A DNA stretch of 64,000 nt from Mucilaginibacter_A sp050955045 (GCA_050955045.1 JBPBQV010000030.1:301001-365000); one strand, 5' to 3'. Positions 45,624-53,861 are shown, numbered from the stretch's first letter. The notes: generated by a model not told the origin, from the sequence alone. Translations and numbers: made by a program.

Positions 45624-46766
45624 CTAATTGTTTTGCACACAACGGAAGCCTAAATGTTCCATGCCGCTATCCTCCGTTGTTTTCATGCGCCTGGCCACAC
45701 GGTAACCGGAGCAATAACTGTCGTTACATAAAAATGATCCGCCTCTAACCACTCGTTTGGGAGCTAAAGGCTCATCCGGATCGTGTGGTTTGATTGGGCC
45801 TTGCGGATTTTTTATGCCATCAGGTTGATTTATTGCGGTGTAATAATGATCATTGTAATAATCAGCACACCATTCCCAAACATTGCCGGCCATATCAAAA
45901 AGCTGGTAACCATTCGGGGCGAATGATTTTACCGGAGCCGAATAATAAAACAGATCTGTAATGCTGTTTTTATAAGGGAAATTTCCTTGCCAAGTATTTG
46001 CTTTAGGTTTGCCCGCAGCAACCGGCTCATTTCCCCAGGGATAAATTTTGTTTTGTAAGCCGCCGCGTGCCGCATATTCCCATTCTGCTTCGGTGGGTAA
46101 TCTTTTGCCCGCCCATTTGCAGTAAGCCAAAGCATCATCATAAGAAACTTGTACAACCGGATAACTTTCTTTTCCAACCAAATTACTTTTCGGGCCGTGC
46201 GGATGTTTCCAGTTCGCATTTTTCTGCCAGCTCCACCATTGGCTGTAATCTGCTAAAGAAACAGGCCCGTTAGAAGGCGTAAAAACCAATGATGCCGGCA
46301 CCAGCAAAGCATCATCCGGTTTGGGCGTGGCGGGCGGTAGTTGTTTTTTAAGTTGCTCCCAATCCGGTTTTCTTTCTGCCGTAGTAAGGTAGCCGGTTGC
46401 TTTCACAAACTGTAAAAACTGTGCGTTGGTTACTTCCGTTTGATCGATCCAAAAGCCGTTTACCGTTACTTTGTGTTTGGGGAATTCATCCGCAGAAGCT
46501 TGCTGATTATCGCCGCCCATCATAAAACTTCCGCCATCAACCCAAACCATATTTTGGTGGTTTTTGGTTTTGGCTGATGGAATATCTAATGCTGTTTTTA
46601 TCACCTTAAATCTGGAAGGAATATTGGATTCGCAGCAAACAGAAACCTTGGATTTAAACAAAGGGATTTTTACCTGCGTTATTTGGGTAGCAGTTTTTTG
46701 TTTGCAGGAGAAAAAACAGCTGCTCAATAAACCAATTAAAGTTGCAAATAAAACGGTTCTGTTCAT
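45624..46766 (-). CDS. Formylglycine-generating-enzyme-like lipoprotein (SUMF1 family)
   Basis: This 380-aa protein starts MNRTVLFATLIGLLSSCFFS with a lipobox-like Cys, so it should be membrane-anchored outside the cytoplasm. The FGE-sulfatase domain follows: MVWVDGGSFMMGGD near 72, FWIDQTEVTNAQFLQFV near 103, YPVVQVSYDDALAYCKWAG near 200, RLPTEAEWEYAARGG near 222, MAGNVWEWCADYYNDHYY near 290 and GGSFLCNDSYCSGYRVARR near 343. The two Cys of FLCNDSYC (about 347 and 352) match the active-site pair of true aerobic FGE, which many SUMF1 relatives lack. A start further upstream at 46805 would spoil the signal. No sulfatase gene is in the window. Confidence 0.85.
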   Translation of the reverse strand: MNRTVLFATLIGLLSSCFFSCKQKTATQITQVKIPLFKSKVSVCCESNIPSRFKVIKTALDIPSAKTKNHQNMVWVDGGSFMMGGDNQQASADEFPKHKVTVNGFWIDQTEVTNAQFLQFVKATGYLTTAERKPDWEQLKKQLPPATPKPDDALLVPASLVFTPSNGPVSLADYSQWWSWQKNANWKHPHGPKSNLVGKESYPVVQVSYDDALAYCKWAGKRLPTEAEWEYAARGGLQNKIYPWGNEPVAAGKPKANTWQGNFPYKNSITDLFYYSAPVKSFAPNGYQLFDMAGNVWEWCADYYNDHYYTAINQPDGIKNPQGPIKPHDPDEPLAPKRVVRGGSFLCNDSYCSGYRVARRMKTTEDSGMEHLGFRCVQNN

Positions 46767-46775
46767 TTCTATTCT

Positions 46776-46783
46776 CAAAAATA
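46776..46783 (-). promoter_or_regulatory. Candidate -7 box of the FGE-like gene
   Basis: The minus strand reads TATTTTTG, ending about 10 bases before the chosen ATG at 46766, which implies a very short leader. The -33 region is not convincing. Confidence 0.3.
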
Positions 46784-46850
46784 AATTCAAATGTATTGGT
46801 AACATTAGATAAAAGCAGGATCGATTAAAATTTTATTTAGCCGATTGAGA

Positions 46851-46860
46851 TGCTTCTTTT
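46851..46860 (+). repeat. Single copy of the dispersed element
   Basis: GATGCTTCTTTTATCAG, lying between the 3' end of the porin gene and the 5' end of the FGE-like gene. A related truncated form, GATAAAAGCAGG, occurs about 45 bases to the left at 46808, so a weak imperfect pairing is possible. Confidence 0.5.
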
Positions 46861-46981
46861 ATCAGCTAAAAATTGAGGAACGTTGTTTATTTTAAGATTA
46901 AAGTTTTTATTGAAGTCGTTTCCTTAACCTGCATCTGCTTTTTAAAATGGCAATTGCCGGAACTTAAACCCAAATTTCACC

Positions 46982-48061
46982 CTAAAATGAAACTGCAAAA
47001 CTGGCCGTAAGCAATGAATTAGTATTAACTGCGTTTGCTGATCTTACAAAAACAGCATCTTTACCGTCATAAACTTTTCCTTCCAGCCGGATGAGCGCGT
47101 TTTGAACCGGCGCATAATCAACGTTTAAAGAATAGCTGGTTGTTTTAAAACCGTTTGGCGTGGTGCTTGCAATTAAAATGCTGTTTTTATCCTGATAATA
47201 TTCCATTCTTCCGGCCATTGCCCATTTTTTGGCAAGCTGATAACGCGCAATGGCAACCGGCGAAAGTACATTGTTATAATTGCTGCTGCCTTTTGCCTGC
47301 TGCTGCACACCAAAATCAAACGCGGCCGTAATGCCAAACGCTGGAGCTAACTGAAAAATACCGTAGAAATTATTATAAAACCTGCGAACACGAACGGAAT
47401 CTGCACCTTCTGTACCTAAATAATTGCTGTAATTTAAGGTGATTTTATCAGTTGGTTTCCAGGTAATTTGCACGCCGCCGGCAGGCTGACTGTTTCCGTT
47501 TTGGCGTGCAATGCGTTGCCAGCCATTTAGATACAATCCAACTAAAGTTAATTTTTCGTTTTTAGTAGTATAAGTAGCTTTTACTCCGGATTCAAAATAA
47601 GGCGTGTTATCAGAAGCAATATTTCGGGTTAAAACCCAGCAATCTTTAGAAACAGCACTTTCAAATCCAATATGCGAAGTAAAAATTCCGGCATCAACCC
47701 ATAAATTTGCTTTTGGAGACAACTTTACGCCAGCATTGGCTTCAAAAATATTTTTCAAAACGCCTGGTTCTGCAGCCAGATTAGCATTGGCATAAGTTCC
47801 GGCCATTAAAGCCAGGTTTGCACGAATGTTATTGCTGTTGTAATTAGCTTTGATAAAACCCAGGTTCAGGTTAACTTCATTGTGCCGATTGTGCGAATAG
47901 ACGAAACCCGGACGGTTGTTATCCGCAGGTTTAGTAAAATCAAAGCCGTAGTAAAGCTCAGCATAACCGCTAAAAGTAAGTTTACCGGTTTGGGTACTAT
48001 CTTGGGCACGGGCAAAAAAAGTGGCTAAAAACAGCATCGCACTTAAAAATATTCGTTTCAT
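46982..48061 (-). CDS. Outer membrane beta-barrel porin (OmpL-like, BBP2 type)
   Basis: This 359-aa protein has a signal peptide (MKRIFLSAMLFLATFFARAQ) and no further hydrophobic helices. Alternating-residue strands fill the rest, from LTFSGYAELYYGFDF to the terminal SLLTASFAVSF with a C-terminal Phe, as in outer membrane barrels. Blocks such as NEVNLNLGFIKANYNSNNIR and GIFTSHIGFESAVSKDCW are typical of the putative beta-barrel porin-2 group in Bacteroidota. The solute is unknown. ATGs at 48085 and 48088 would add nine or ten residues ahead of the signal, so I prefer 48061. Confidence 0.8.
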   Translation of the reverse strand: MKRIFLSAMLFLATFFARAQDSTQTGKLTFSGYAELYYGFDFTKPADNNRPGFVYSHNRHNEVNLNLGFIKANYNSNNIRANLALMAGTYANANLAAEPGVLKNIFEANAGVKLSPKANLWVDAGIFTSHIGFESAVSKDCWVLTRNIASDNTPYFESGVKATYTTKNEKLTLVGLYLNGWQRIARQNGNSQPAGGVQITWKPTDKITLNYSNYLGTEGADSVRVRRFYNNFYGIFQLAPAFGITAAFDFGVQQQAKGSSNYNNVLSPVAIARYQLAKKWAMAGRMEYYQDKNSILIASTTPNGFKTTSYSLNVDYAPVQNALIRLEGKVYDGKDAVFVRSANAVNTNSLLTASFAVSF

Positions 48062-48360
48062 GTGATTAAGAAATAGACGATTCATCACCGCTGCGGATGC
48101 AATAATATTGGTTTATTTCGTGAAATGGATATGCTTTATGCTTCTTTTGCTATGCTTTTTATGAAGTAGAAATTATGGTTGGAGCAGCCGTTTATTTGTT
48201 TTGATAGCGGATATCAACATTCATCAAAAGTTAAGAATTGATCGAAAAAACGTTTGGAAAATAACATCTCTCTGTCGCCATTTTAAAATTGGAAAACGTA
48301 GTAGCTAAAACAGAGAAAAAGCGTAAATTTTTATGCTACTGTAAAGATGTTAACAATTTG
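48062..48360. other. Non-coding stretch between porin gene and tRNA-Arg
   Basis: About 300 bases without a credible gene. It holds one single copy of the dispersed element (ATGCTTCTTTT at 48138-48148). An AT-rich imperfect inverted repeat at roughly 48299-48345 (AGTAGC...GCTACT) could weakly terminate the tRNA transcript. I see nothing else in it. Confidence 0.4.
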
Positions 48361-48432
48361 TGCTCCCGAAGGGATTCGAACCCCTATCGACGGTACCGGA
48401 AACCATAATTCTATCCATTGAACTACGGGAGC
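48361..48432 (-). tRNA. tRNA-Arg (anticodon CCG)
   Basis: The reverse complement folds as a 72-base cloverleaf. The acceptor arms GCTCCCG and CGGGAGC pair perfectly. The D arm holds AATGGATA. The anticodon stem ATGGT/ACCGT frames the loop TTCCGGT with anticodon CCG. The T arm holds GGTTCGAATC and the discriminator base is A. CCA is not encoded (ACA follows). It decodes CGG. Confidence 0.95.
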
Positions 48433-48440
48433 TGATGCTG

Positions 48441-48448
48441 CAAATATA
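48441..48448 (-). promoter_or_regulatory. -7 box of the tRNA-Arg promoter
   Basis: The minus strand reads TATATTTG, an exact TAnnTTTG match ending 9 bases before the mature tRNA 5' end, at the right distance for a start just upstream of it. No clear -33 TTTG box. Confidence 0.55.
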
Positions 48449-48599
48449 ATAATATGATTGAATTTGCTTATTGCTTATTCAAACAAAATCGGTATTGGCA
48501 GTTCTTAATAAAGGTCAAGATTTTCCAGACAAGTAATAACGAAATTTGCATCGTTAACAAGGTTATTTAAACATACCTCAATTTATAACTTTTATCATT

Positions 48600-49535
48600 A
48601 TGGAAAATATAGTAGAAGGCATCCACCATATTACCGCAATAGCTGGTAATGCCAAACGCAATTATGATTTTTATACCCATATATTAGGCTTGCGCTTAGT
48701 GAAAAAAACCGTAAATTTTGATGACCCGGAAACATATCATCTTTATTACGGCGACAGGGAAGGAACGCCGGGAACAATCTTAACTTTTTTTCCCTGGGAA
48801 AGTATTGCAGCGGGCAGAAGAGGCAGCCGACAGGTAACTGAAATTGGTTATGCTGTTCCGGAAAATAGTCTGGATTTTTGGTTAAAACGGTTTGAAAAAC
48901 ACAATGTAATTTATAACAAAGTAGCCGAAAAATTTGGTGAATCCTACTTAACCGTTTTAGACCCAGATGGCTTAAAACTGGAACTAATTGCCTCGAAAAT
49001 GCCAGACAATCGTTTACCGTGGGAAACCGAAGAAATTAAAGCAGAAAACGCAACCAAAGGCTTTTATAACGTAACCATCACCACCAATAAAATGCAGCCT
49101 ACCGCTGATATTCTGACAGGCGTTTTTGGTTACCGATTATTGGAGCAGCACGTTAACCGTTTCCGGTTTATTACAGATAACAGTGAAAATGCAGCCATTA
49201 TTGATTTGGTAGAAGTGCCGGGCGAAAAAGCAGGACACGCAGCAGGTGGCTCTGTGCATCACCTAGCTTTTAGGGTGAAAGATGAAGCAGTTTTGATGGA
49301 ATATCGAGAAAAAATTGTAGCGCTGGGCTTAAACATCACCGATAAAATTGATCGTAACTACTTTTATTCGCTTTATTTCCGCGAACCGGGCGGTGTTTTG
49401 TTTGAACTGGCAACGGATAATCCGGGCTTTACGATAGATGAATCGGTAGAAGAGCTAGGCACGCATTTAATGTTGCCAGAACAGCATGAGAAATACCGCA
49501 GCACGCTGGAAAAATCTTTACCGAAATTGTATTAA
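48600..49535 (+). CDS. VOC-family ring-cleaving dioxygenase-like protein (MhqO/LinE type)
   Basis: This 311-aa protein is built of two glyoxalase/bleomycin-resistance repeats. VEGIHHITAIAGNAKRNYDF near 4 and GGSVHHLAFRVKD near 212 supply metal-ligand His residues, and FREPGGVLFELATDNPGF near 260 supplies the Glu. The family includes B. subtilis MhqO and hydroquinone dioxygenases that remove quinone-type compounds. It is followed one base later by an alpha/beta hydrolase of the MhqD type. The pair resembles the quinone/electrophile-resistance genes of Firmicutes. The natural substrate is unknown. Confidence 0.85.
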   Translation: MENIVEGIHHITAIAGNAKRNYDFYTHILGLRLVKKTVNFDDPETYHLYYGDREGTPGTILTFFPWESIAAGRRGSRQVTEIGYAVPENSLDFWLKRFEKHNVIYNKVAEKFGESYLTVLDPDGLKLELIASKMPDNRLPWETEEIKAENATKGFYNVTITTNKMQPTADILTGVFGYRLLEQHVNRFRFITDNSENAAIIDLVEVPGEKAGHAAGGSVHHLAFRVKDEAVLMEYREKIVALGLNITDKIDRNYFYSLYFREPGGVLFELATDNPGFTIDESVEELGTHLMLPEQHEKYRSTLEKSLPKLY

Positions 49536-49536
49536 C

Positions 49537-50169
49537 ATGTACACGCATCAAAAGCAAATTATAACCGCCGGAAAACCAGTGCAGCAGGCAAAAGCTGCGC
49601 TGATTATACTGCATGGCAGAGGAAGCAATGCACAGAATATCATCACTTTAGCAGATGATTTGAATGTTGCTGATTTTGCTGTTTATGCTCCGCAAGCCAG
49701 CCAGAACAGTTGGTATGCGTATAGTTTTATGGCACCGGATGAGCAGAATCAGCCTGCTTTAAATTCTGCCCTGGAGGTGATTGATCAGTTGGTGCAGCAA
49801 ATAATAACTGATGGCATATCTGCAGAAAATATCTACTTCTTAGGATTTTCGCAAGGTGCCTGTCTTACATTAGAATATGTAGCACGAAACGCCAAACGAT
49901 ATGGCGGCGCAATAGCTTTTACCGGCGGATTAATTGGAGCGCAGTTAAACCAAAGTAATTATACCGGAGATTTAAAAAGTACACCGCTATTGCTTACAAC
50001 TAGCGATCCGGATATGCACGTGCCGCTTACAAGAGTGGAAGAAAGCGTACAGATATTTAAAGAATTAAATGCCGAAGTTACTTTAAAAGTGTATAAAGGC
50101 AGGCCGCACACTATTTTGCAGGAAGAGATAAACTTGGCTAATCAAATTATTTTTTCACCAGAAAATTAA
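49537..50169 (+). CDS. Alpha/beta hydrolase, carboxylesterase/MhqD type
   Basis: This 210-aa serine hydrolase has ALIILHGRGSNAQNI near 24 (oxyanion region), YFLGFSQGACLTLEY near 107 with nucleophile Ser in GFSQG, TSDPDMHVPLTRVEES near 154 (Asp) and GRPHTILQEE near 188 (His). It belongs to the phospholipase/carboxylesterase group (YodD/MhqD). The ATG at 49537 lies just after the stop of the dioxygenase gene; an earlier frame start at 49486 would overlap it by 50 bases. A perfect palindromic terminator follows. Likely co-transcribed with its partner for detoxification of quinones or ring-cleavage products (inference). Confidence 0.87.
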   Translation: MYTHQKQIITAGKPVQQAKAALIILHGRGSNAQNIITLADDLNVADFAVYAPQASQNSWYAYSFMAPDEQNQPALNSALEVIDQLVQQIITDGISAENIYFLGFSQGACLTLEYVARNAKRYGGAIAFTGGLIGAQLNQSNYTGDLKSTPLLLTTSDPDMHVPLTRVEESVQIFKELNAEVTLKVYKGRPHTILQEEINLANQIIFSPEN

Positions 50170-50187
50170 AAGTTGGTTGGTTATCAA

Positions 50188-50242
50188 ATGCTTCTTTTAT
50201 CACCCTAAAATGTTTATTGTTTTAGGGTGATAAAAGAAGCAT
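50188..50242. terminator. Perfect 23-bp palindrome built from the dispersed element
   Basis: The left arm 50188-50210 begins ATGCTTCTTTTATCACCC and continues TAAAA. The right arm 50220-50242 is its exact reverse complement, with a 9-base loop. It lies between the stops of the esterase gene and convergent ychF, so it can terminate both transcripts. It is the longest and cleanest paired copy of the element in the window. Confidence 0.8.
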
Positions 50243-50273
50243 TCATGATATAATCCTAAGTTGATGGATAATT

Positions 50274-51371
50274 TTAAACATTAAAACGGAAGTGCATAAT
50301 ATCGCCATCCTGTACAATATAAGTTTTGCCTTCCACGCTTAATTTTCCGGCTTCTTTACACGCTGCTTCCGATCCTAATTTTACAAAGTCTTCGTACTTG
50401 ATTACTTCTGCACGGATAAAACCTTTTTCAAAATCGGTATGAATCACGCCTGCCGCTTGCGGACCGGTAAAGCCAGTTGTGATGGTCCAGGCGCGAACTT
50501 CTTGCACACCAGCTGTAAAATAAGTTGCCAGGTTTAACAAACTATAAGCTGCTTTTATCAGCTGGCTCACGCCGGAAGTGGTCAAACCCAAATCTTCCAG
50601 AAACATTTGCCGTTCTTCATAACTTTCCAGCTGCGCAATTTCAGATTCTATTTGTGCTGAAATAATCAGCACCTGAGCATTTTCTTCAGCTACAGCAGCT
50701 TTTACCTGATCTACGTAAGCGTTTCCGGTGTTTACGGCCGCTTCATCCACGTTACAAACGTACATCACGGGTTTCAGTGTCAGCAAAAACAAATCTTCTA
50801 CGTATTCCTCGTCTTCCGCAGAAACCGCCGCAGTACGGGCAGATTTCCCCGAAAGCAAATGCTGTTTATATATACCTAAAACTTCGAAAGCTTTTTTAGC
50901 TTCTTTATCGCCGGTTTTGGCAGCGCGTTCAACTTTTTGCAGTTTTTTGTCGATAGATTCCAAATCTTTCAGCTGCAATTCTGTATCGATAATTTCTTTA
51001 TCACGGATTGGGTTAACAGAACCATCCACATGAATAACGTTATCATCATCAAAACATCTTAAAACATGTATAATCGCATTGGTTGCGCGAATATTTCCCA
51101 GAAACTGGTTACCCAAACCTTCGCCTTTGCTCGCGCCTTTTACCAGTCCGGCAATGTCCACAATTTCAATTACATTTGGTACAACCTGCTTAGGATTAAC
51201 CAGTTCGGCCAGTTTTGCAAGGCGTTCATCCGGAACGGTAATCACACCAATATTCGGTTCTATTGTGCAGAAAGGAAAGTTGGCTGCCTGCGCTTTTGCG
51301 TTGGATAAGCAGTTAAACAACGTTGATTTTCCTACGTTCGGCAATCCTACAATTCCGCATTGTAATCCCAT
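50274..51371 (-). CDS. ychF: Redox-regulated ATPase YchF (Obg-like)
   Basis: This 365-aa P-loop protein has GLPNVGKSTLFNCLS near 8 (Walker A), FCTIEPNIGVITVPD near 35, VDIAGLVKGASKGEGLGNQF near 70 (switch/Walker B) and a C-terminal TGS domain (RAWTITTGFTGPQAAGVIHT near 290). The CNVDEA motif replaces the GTP-specific NKxD, which explains ATP preference in this family. It associates with ribosomes and responds to oxidative stress. A full -33/-7 promoter lies 78-111 bases upstream. Confidence 0.96.
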   Translation of the reverse strand: MGLQCGIVGLPNVGKSTLFNCLSNAKAQAANFPFCTIEPNIGVITVPDERLAKLAELVNPKQVVPNVIEIVDIAGLVKGASKGEGLGNQFLGNIRATNAIIHVLRCFDDDNVIHVDGSVNPIRDKEIIDTELQLKDLESIDKKLQKVERAAKTGDKEAKKAFEVLGIYKQHLLSGKSARTAAVSAEDEEYVEDLFLLTLKPVMYVCNVDEAAVNTGNAYVDQVKAAVAEENAQVLIISAQIESEIAQLESYEERQMFLEDLGLTTSGVSQLIKAAYSLLNLATYFTAGVQEVRAWTITTGFTGPQAAGVIHTDFEKGFIRAEVIKYEDFVKLGSEAACKEAGKLSVEGKTYIVQDGDIMHFRFNV

Positions 51372-51391
51372 AATCTATATTTTTATCGTGT

Positions 51392-51401
51392 AAAAACAGC
51401 A
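51392..51401 (-). repeat. Single copy of the TGCTGTTTTT dispersed element
   Basis: The minus strand reads ATGCTGTTTTTACACG, in the divergent gap between ychF and mgtE, within the ychF leader. It is unpaired. Confidence 0.5.
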
Positions 51402-51448
51402 TTGAATCAATATTTTAATCATGCCTGATGCTGTTATAAAATTTGCCG

Positions 51449-51482
51449 CAAAGATAGCAGTAAATAACCTTCCTAATTCAAA
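51449..51482 (-). promoter_or_regulatory. Promoter of ychF
   Basis: The minus strand reads TTTG (51482-51479), a 22-base spacer, then TATCTTTG (51456-51449). Both boxes match the Bacteroidota consensus TTTG/TAnnTTTG; the spacer is slightly long. The leader would be about 70 bases. Confidence 0.55.
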
Positions 51483-51539
51483 AATTTAAACGATTTTTGC
51501 TACGGTTTCCGAAGGTTATCAAAATAAATTATTGTTACT

Positions 51540-52910
51540 ATGGAAGAAAACATAGCGGAAATTGAAAGCTTGCTGGAAAGCGGCAAAGAAGCAGAATTAA
51601 AAGAATATCTTGATAACCTGAACATTTCTAATGTAGAGCAGCTGATTGACGAATTGCCGGAACACGCAGCCACGTTTATAGAAACTTTGTCGATCAATCG
51701 TTCGGTGAATGTTTTTCGGATTCTGGATTTTCCAACGCAGGAACGTATCATCAAAAAGCTTTCCGGACCAAAAGTTACCGAGTTGATTACCGAGTTGCCG
51801 CCGGATGACCGTACCGCTTTGTTTAGCGAGTTGCATGGCGATGCTGTTAAAAAGCTGATTATTTTATTGCCTCCGGCAGAAAGAAAAGAAGCTCTGGCTT
51901 TACTTGGTTACGAGGAATACAGTATCGGCCGTTTGATGACGCCGGATTACATTGCCGTAAAAGCGCATTGGAACGTAAACCGCGTGCTAGAACACATCAG
52001 GCGTTACGGCAAAAATTCGGAAACGATTGATGTTATTTACGTGATTGACGAGCAAGGAATTTTGCTGGATGATATGCGTATCCGTGATATTTTGGTGGTT
52101 GATCCGGAGACGCCCATCAGCGAATTGATGGATGATCGGTTAATTTCGCTGCACGTTCATGATCCGCAGGAAGAAGCGATTAATGTTTTCCGGATGAATA
52201 ACCGCGTGGCACTTCCAGTAACTGATCAGGAAAATATATTGCTGGGAATTGTTACGGTAGATGATATTTTGTGGATTGCAAACGAAGAATATACAGAAGA
52301 TATTCAGAAAATTGGCGGAACAGAAGCTTTAGACGAGCCATATCTGGATATGCCGCTGTTGAAGCTGGTCAGAAAACGTGTTGGCTGGCTGATTGTATTG
52401 TTTGTGGGAGAAATGCTGACAGCTACGGCAATGGCTTTTTTTGAAGATGAAATTGCCAAAGCTGTTGTGCTTGCTTTGTTTGTGCCCTTAATAATTTCGA
52501 GTGGCGGTAATAGTGGTTCACAAGCCTCAACTTTAATCATTCAGGCAATGGCTTTGGGCGAAGTTACGGTGGCCAACTGGTGGAAAGTAATGCGACGGGA
52601 GATTTTATCTGGTTTGATGCTGGGCATAACACTTGGCGTTTTAGGATTTCTCAGGATTTTTGCCTGGACGTTTTTTACCAATATCTATGGCCCGCATTGG
52701 CTATTGATTGCAGTTACCGTTGGCTTTTCACTCGTTGGCGTAGTTTTATGGGGATCGCTGGCCGGCTCAATGCTTCCTTTACTACTTAAAAAATTAGGTG
52801 CCGATCCGGCTACGTCATCTGCGCCTTTTGTAGCCACGTTGGTAGATGTAACGGGTTTGGTTATTTATTTTTCTATCGCCGTGGTGATTATGCAAGGCAA
52901 ACTTTTATAA
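51540..52910 (+). CDS. mgtE: Magnesium transporter MgtE
   Basis: This 456-aa protein has the MgtE layout: an N-terminal superhelical domain with repeats such as ELITELPPDDRTALFSEL near 80, two CBS domains (GRLMTPDYIAVKAHWNV near 130; VTVDDILWIANEE near 237) and a C-terminal membrane part with NSGSQASTLIIQAMALGEV near 322 and PATSSAPFVATLVDVTGL near 420, the pore-lining helices. It is a magnesium channel gated by cytosolic magnesium. The upstream 168 bases do not show an M-box fold that I can recognise. Confidence 0.96.
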   Translation: MEENIAEIESLLESGKEAELKEYLDNLNISNVEQLIDELPEHAATFIETLSINRSVNVFRILDFPTQERIIKKLSGPKVTELITELPPDDRTALFSELHGDAVKKLIILLPPAERKEALALLGYEEYSIGRLMTPDYIAVKAHWNVNRVLEHIRRYGKNSETIDVIYVIDEQGILLDDMRIRDILVVDPETPISELMDDRLISLHVHDPQEEAINVFRMNNRVALPVTDQENILLGIVTVDDILWIANEEYTEDIQKIGGTEALDEPYLDMPLLKLVRKRVGWLIVLFVGEMLTATAMAFFEDEIAKAVVLALFVPLIISSGGNSGSQASTLIIQAMALGEVTVANWWKVMRREILSGLMLGITLGVLGFLRIFAWTFFTNIYGPHWLLIAVTVGFSLVGVVLWGSLAGSMLPLLLKKLGADPATSSAPFVATLVDVTGLVIYFSIAVVIMQGKLL

Positions 52911-52961
52911 GGTAAAAACAGTATCGGCAAAAATTGTTATACAGTTGAATTAAAATTGAAA

Positions 52962-53429
52962 ATGGAAGAAACAGAAAATACAGAAGCCGCAGGCGAAGCC
53001 ACAGAAATGCTGATTACTTTTGAAGCAGAAGCCTATTTGCGCGAAACCGGAAAATGGGCAAATTTTATAGGTATGGCCGGTTTTATGTTTAGCATCTTAA
53101 CCGTTATCAGTGCTTTTTCAGTTGGACCTTTGGTATCTCAGCTGCAACATACTTACGGCTCCGCAGTAGAAAAACAGGCTTTAAGTAGCGGACTTACCTT
53201 TATGTTTATCGTGTTCGGGATATTGATTTTTTTGCCGTCCTTTTATTTATTTCAGGTTGGTGCCGGGTTTAAAAACGGATTTAATTATGCTGATCAGCCA
53301 AGTTTAAACCTGGCTTTTCAAAAGTTAAAATCGTACTTTAAGTTTTTTGGGATATTGATTATTTCTTTCCTTGTGTTTTATATCATCTCCATTATATCCG
53401 CTTTGGTGAGCGGTGGAGGCGCTCGGTAA
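52962..53429 (+). CDS. DUF5362-family membrane protein
   Basis: This 155-aa protein of unknown function has an acidic N-terminus (MEETENTEAAGEATE), four hydrophobic helices (about 37-62, 80-105 and two near the end: GILIISFLVFYIISIISALV) and the conserved-looking stretch GAGFKNGFNYADQPSLNLAF. This matches the DUF5362 pattern in Bacteroidota. An in-frame TTG at 52956 is a less likely start than the ATG at 52962. It follows mgtE by 51 bases, with a variant dispersed element (GTAAAAACAGTATC) between them. Confidence 0.75.
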   Translation: MEETENTEAAGEATEMLITFEAEAYLRETGKWANFIGMAGFMFSILTVISAFSVGPLVSQLQHTYGSAVEKQALSSGLTFMFIVFGILIFLPSFYLFQVGAGFKNGFNYADQPSLNLAFQKLKSYFKFFGILIISFLVFYIISIISALVSGGGAR

Positions 53430-53467
53430 GACTGTTTAACAGCCTTTTTTTAAAAAGAAATTAAACC

Positions 53468-53498
53468 AAAAAATCCTGCCCAAGAGCAGGATTTTTTT
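53468..53498. terminator. Bidirectional intrinsic terminator
   Basis: AAAAAATCCTGC (53468-53479) and GCAGGATTTTTT (53486-53497) form a perfect 12-bp stem with a 6-base loop and T/A runs on both sides. It serves the DUF5362 gene and the convergent DUF3276 gene. Confidence 0.9.
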
Positions 53499-53528
53499 AT
53501 TGATAAAGTTTAGGGTGTTAAGCTTTTA

Positions 53529-53861
53529 TTATAGTTCGAAAGAAAAATCATCAGCCGTTTTAGTGCTGCTGTGTTCGTTGCTTTCTGCAAATTCGTATCG
53601 TTTTTCAACCACTTCCTGGTTTGCCCTGATGTAATCTGTAATTTCTTTAAAACCTTCAGCAAATTTTTCAAAATCTTCTTTATACAAAAAGATTTTATGC
53701 TTGATAAAAACGCCATCTTCCAAACGTTTTTTGCTTTCTGTTATCGTAACATAATAATCATTAGAGCGTGTTGCTTTTACATCAAAAAAGTAAGTTCTTT
53801 TACCGGCCCTTACTTTTTTAGAATAAACTTCCTCGCGGTCTCTGTTCTCAAAATCTCCCAT
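53529..53861 (-). CDS. DUF3276 / PUR-alpha-like nucleic acid-binding protein
   Basis: This 110-aa protein has VYSKKVRAGKRTYFFDVKAT near 12, YYVTITESKKR near 37 and HKIFLYKEDFEKFAEGF near 53, the single PUR repeat found in Bacteroidota and spirochaetes. Related bacterial PUR-alpha proteins bind single-stranded DNA and RNA as dimers. The C-terminal tail is acidic and variable. It is transcribed alone, converging on the DUF5362 gene. Its targets are unknown. Confidence 0.88.
   Translation of the reverse strand: MGDFENRDREEVYSKKVRAGKRTYFFDVKATRSNDYYVTITESKKRLEDGVFIKHKIFLYKEDFEKFAEGFKEITDYIRANQEVVEKRYEFAESNEHSSTKTADDFSFEL

Noticed and set aside
48299..48345. AT-rich inverted repeat as tRNA-Arg terminator.
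   Set aside because: The stem is short, interrupted by a bulge and has a long loop; kept only as a remark in the intergenic entry.
50728..51393. Long open frames antisense to ychF.
   Set aside because: They are codon-bias shadows of a well-defined conserved gene; no start context or homology supports them.
51372..51539. Magnesium riboswitch (M-box) before mgtE.
   Set aside because: The gap is only 168 bases, shared with the ychF promoter, and shows no recognisable M-box pairing or terminator.
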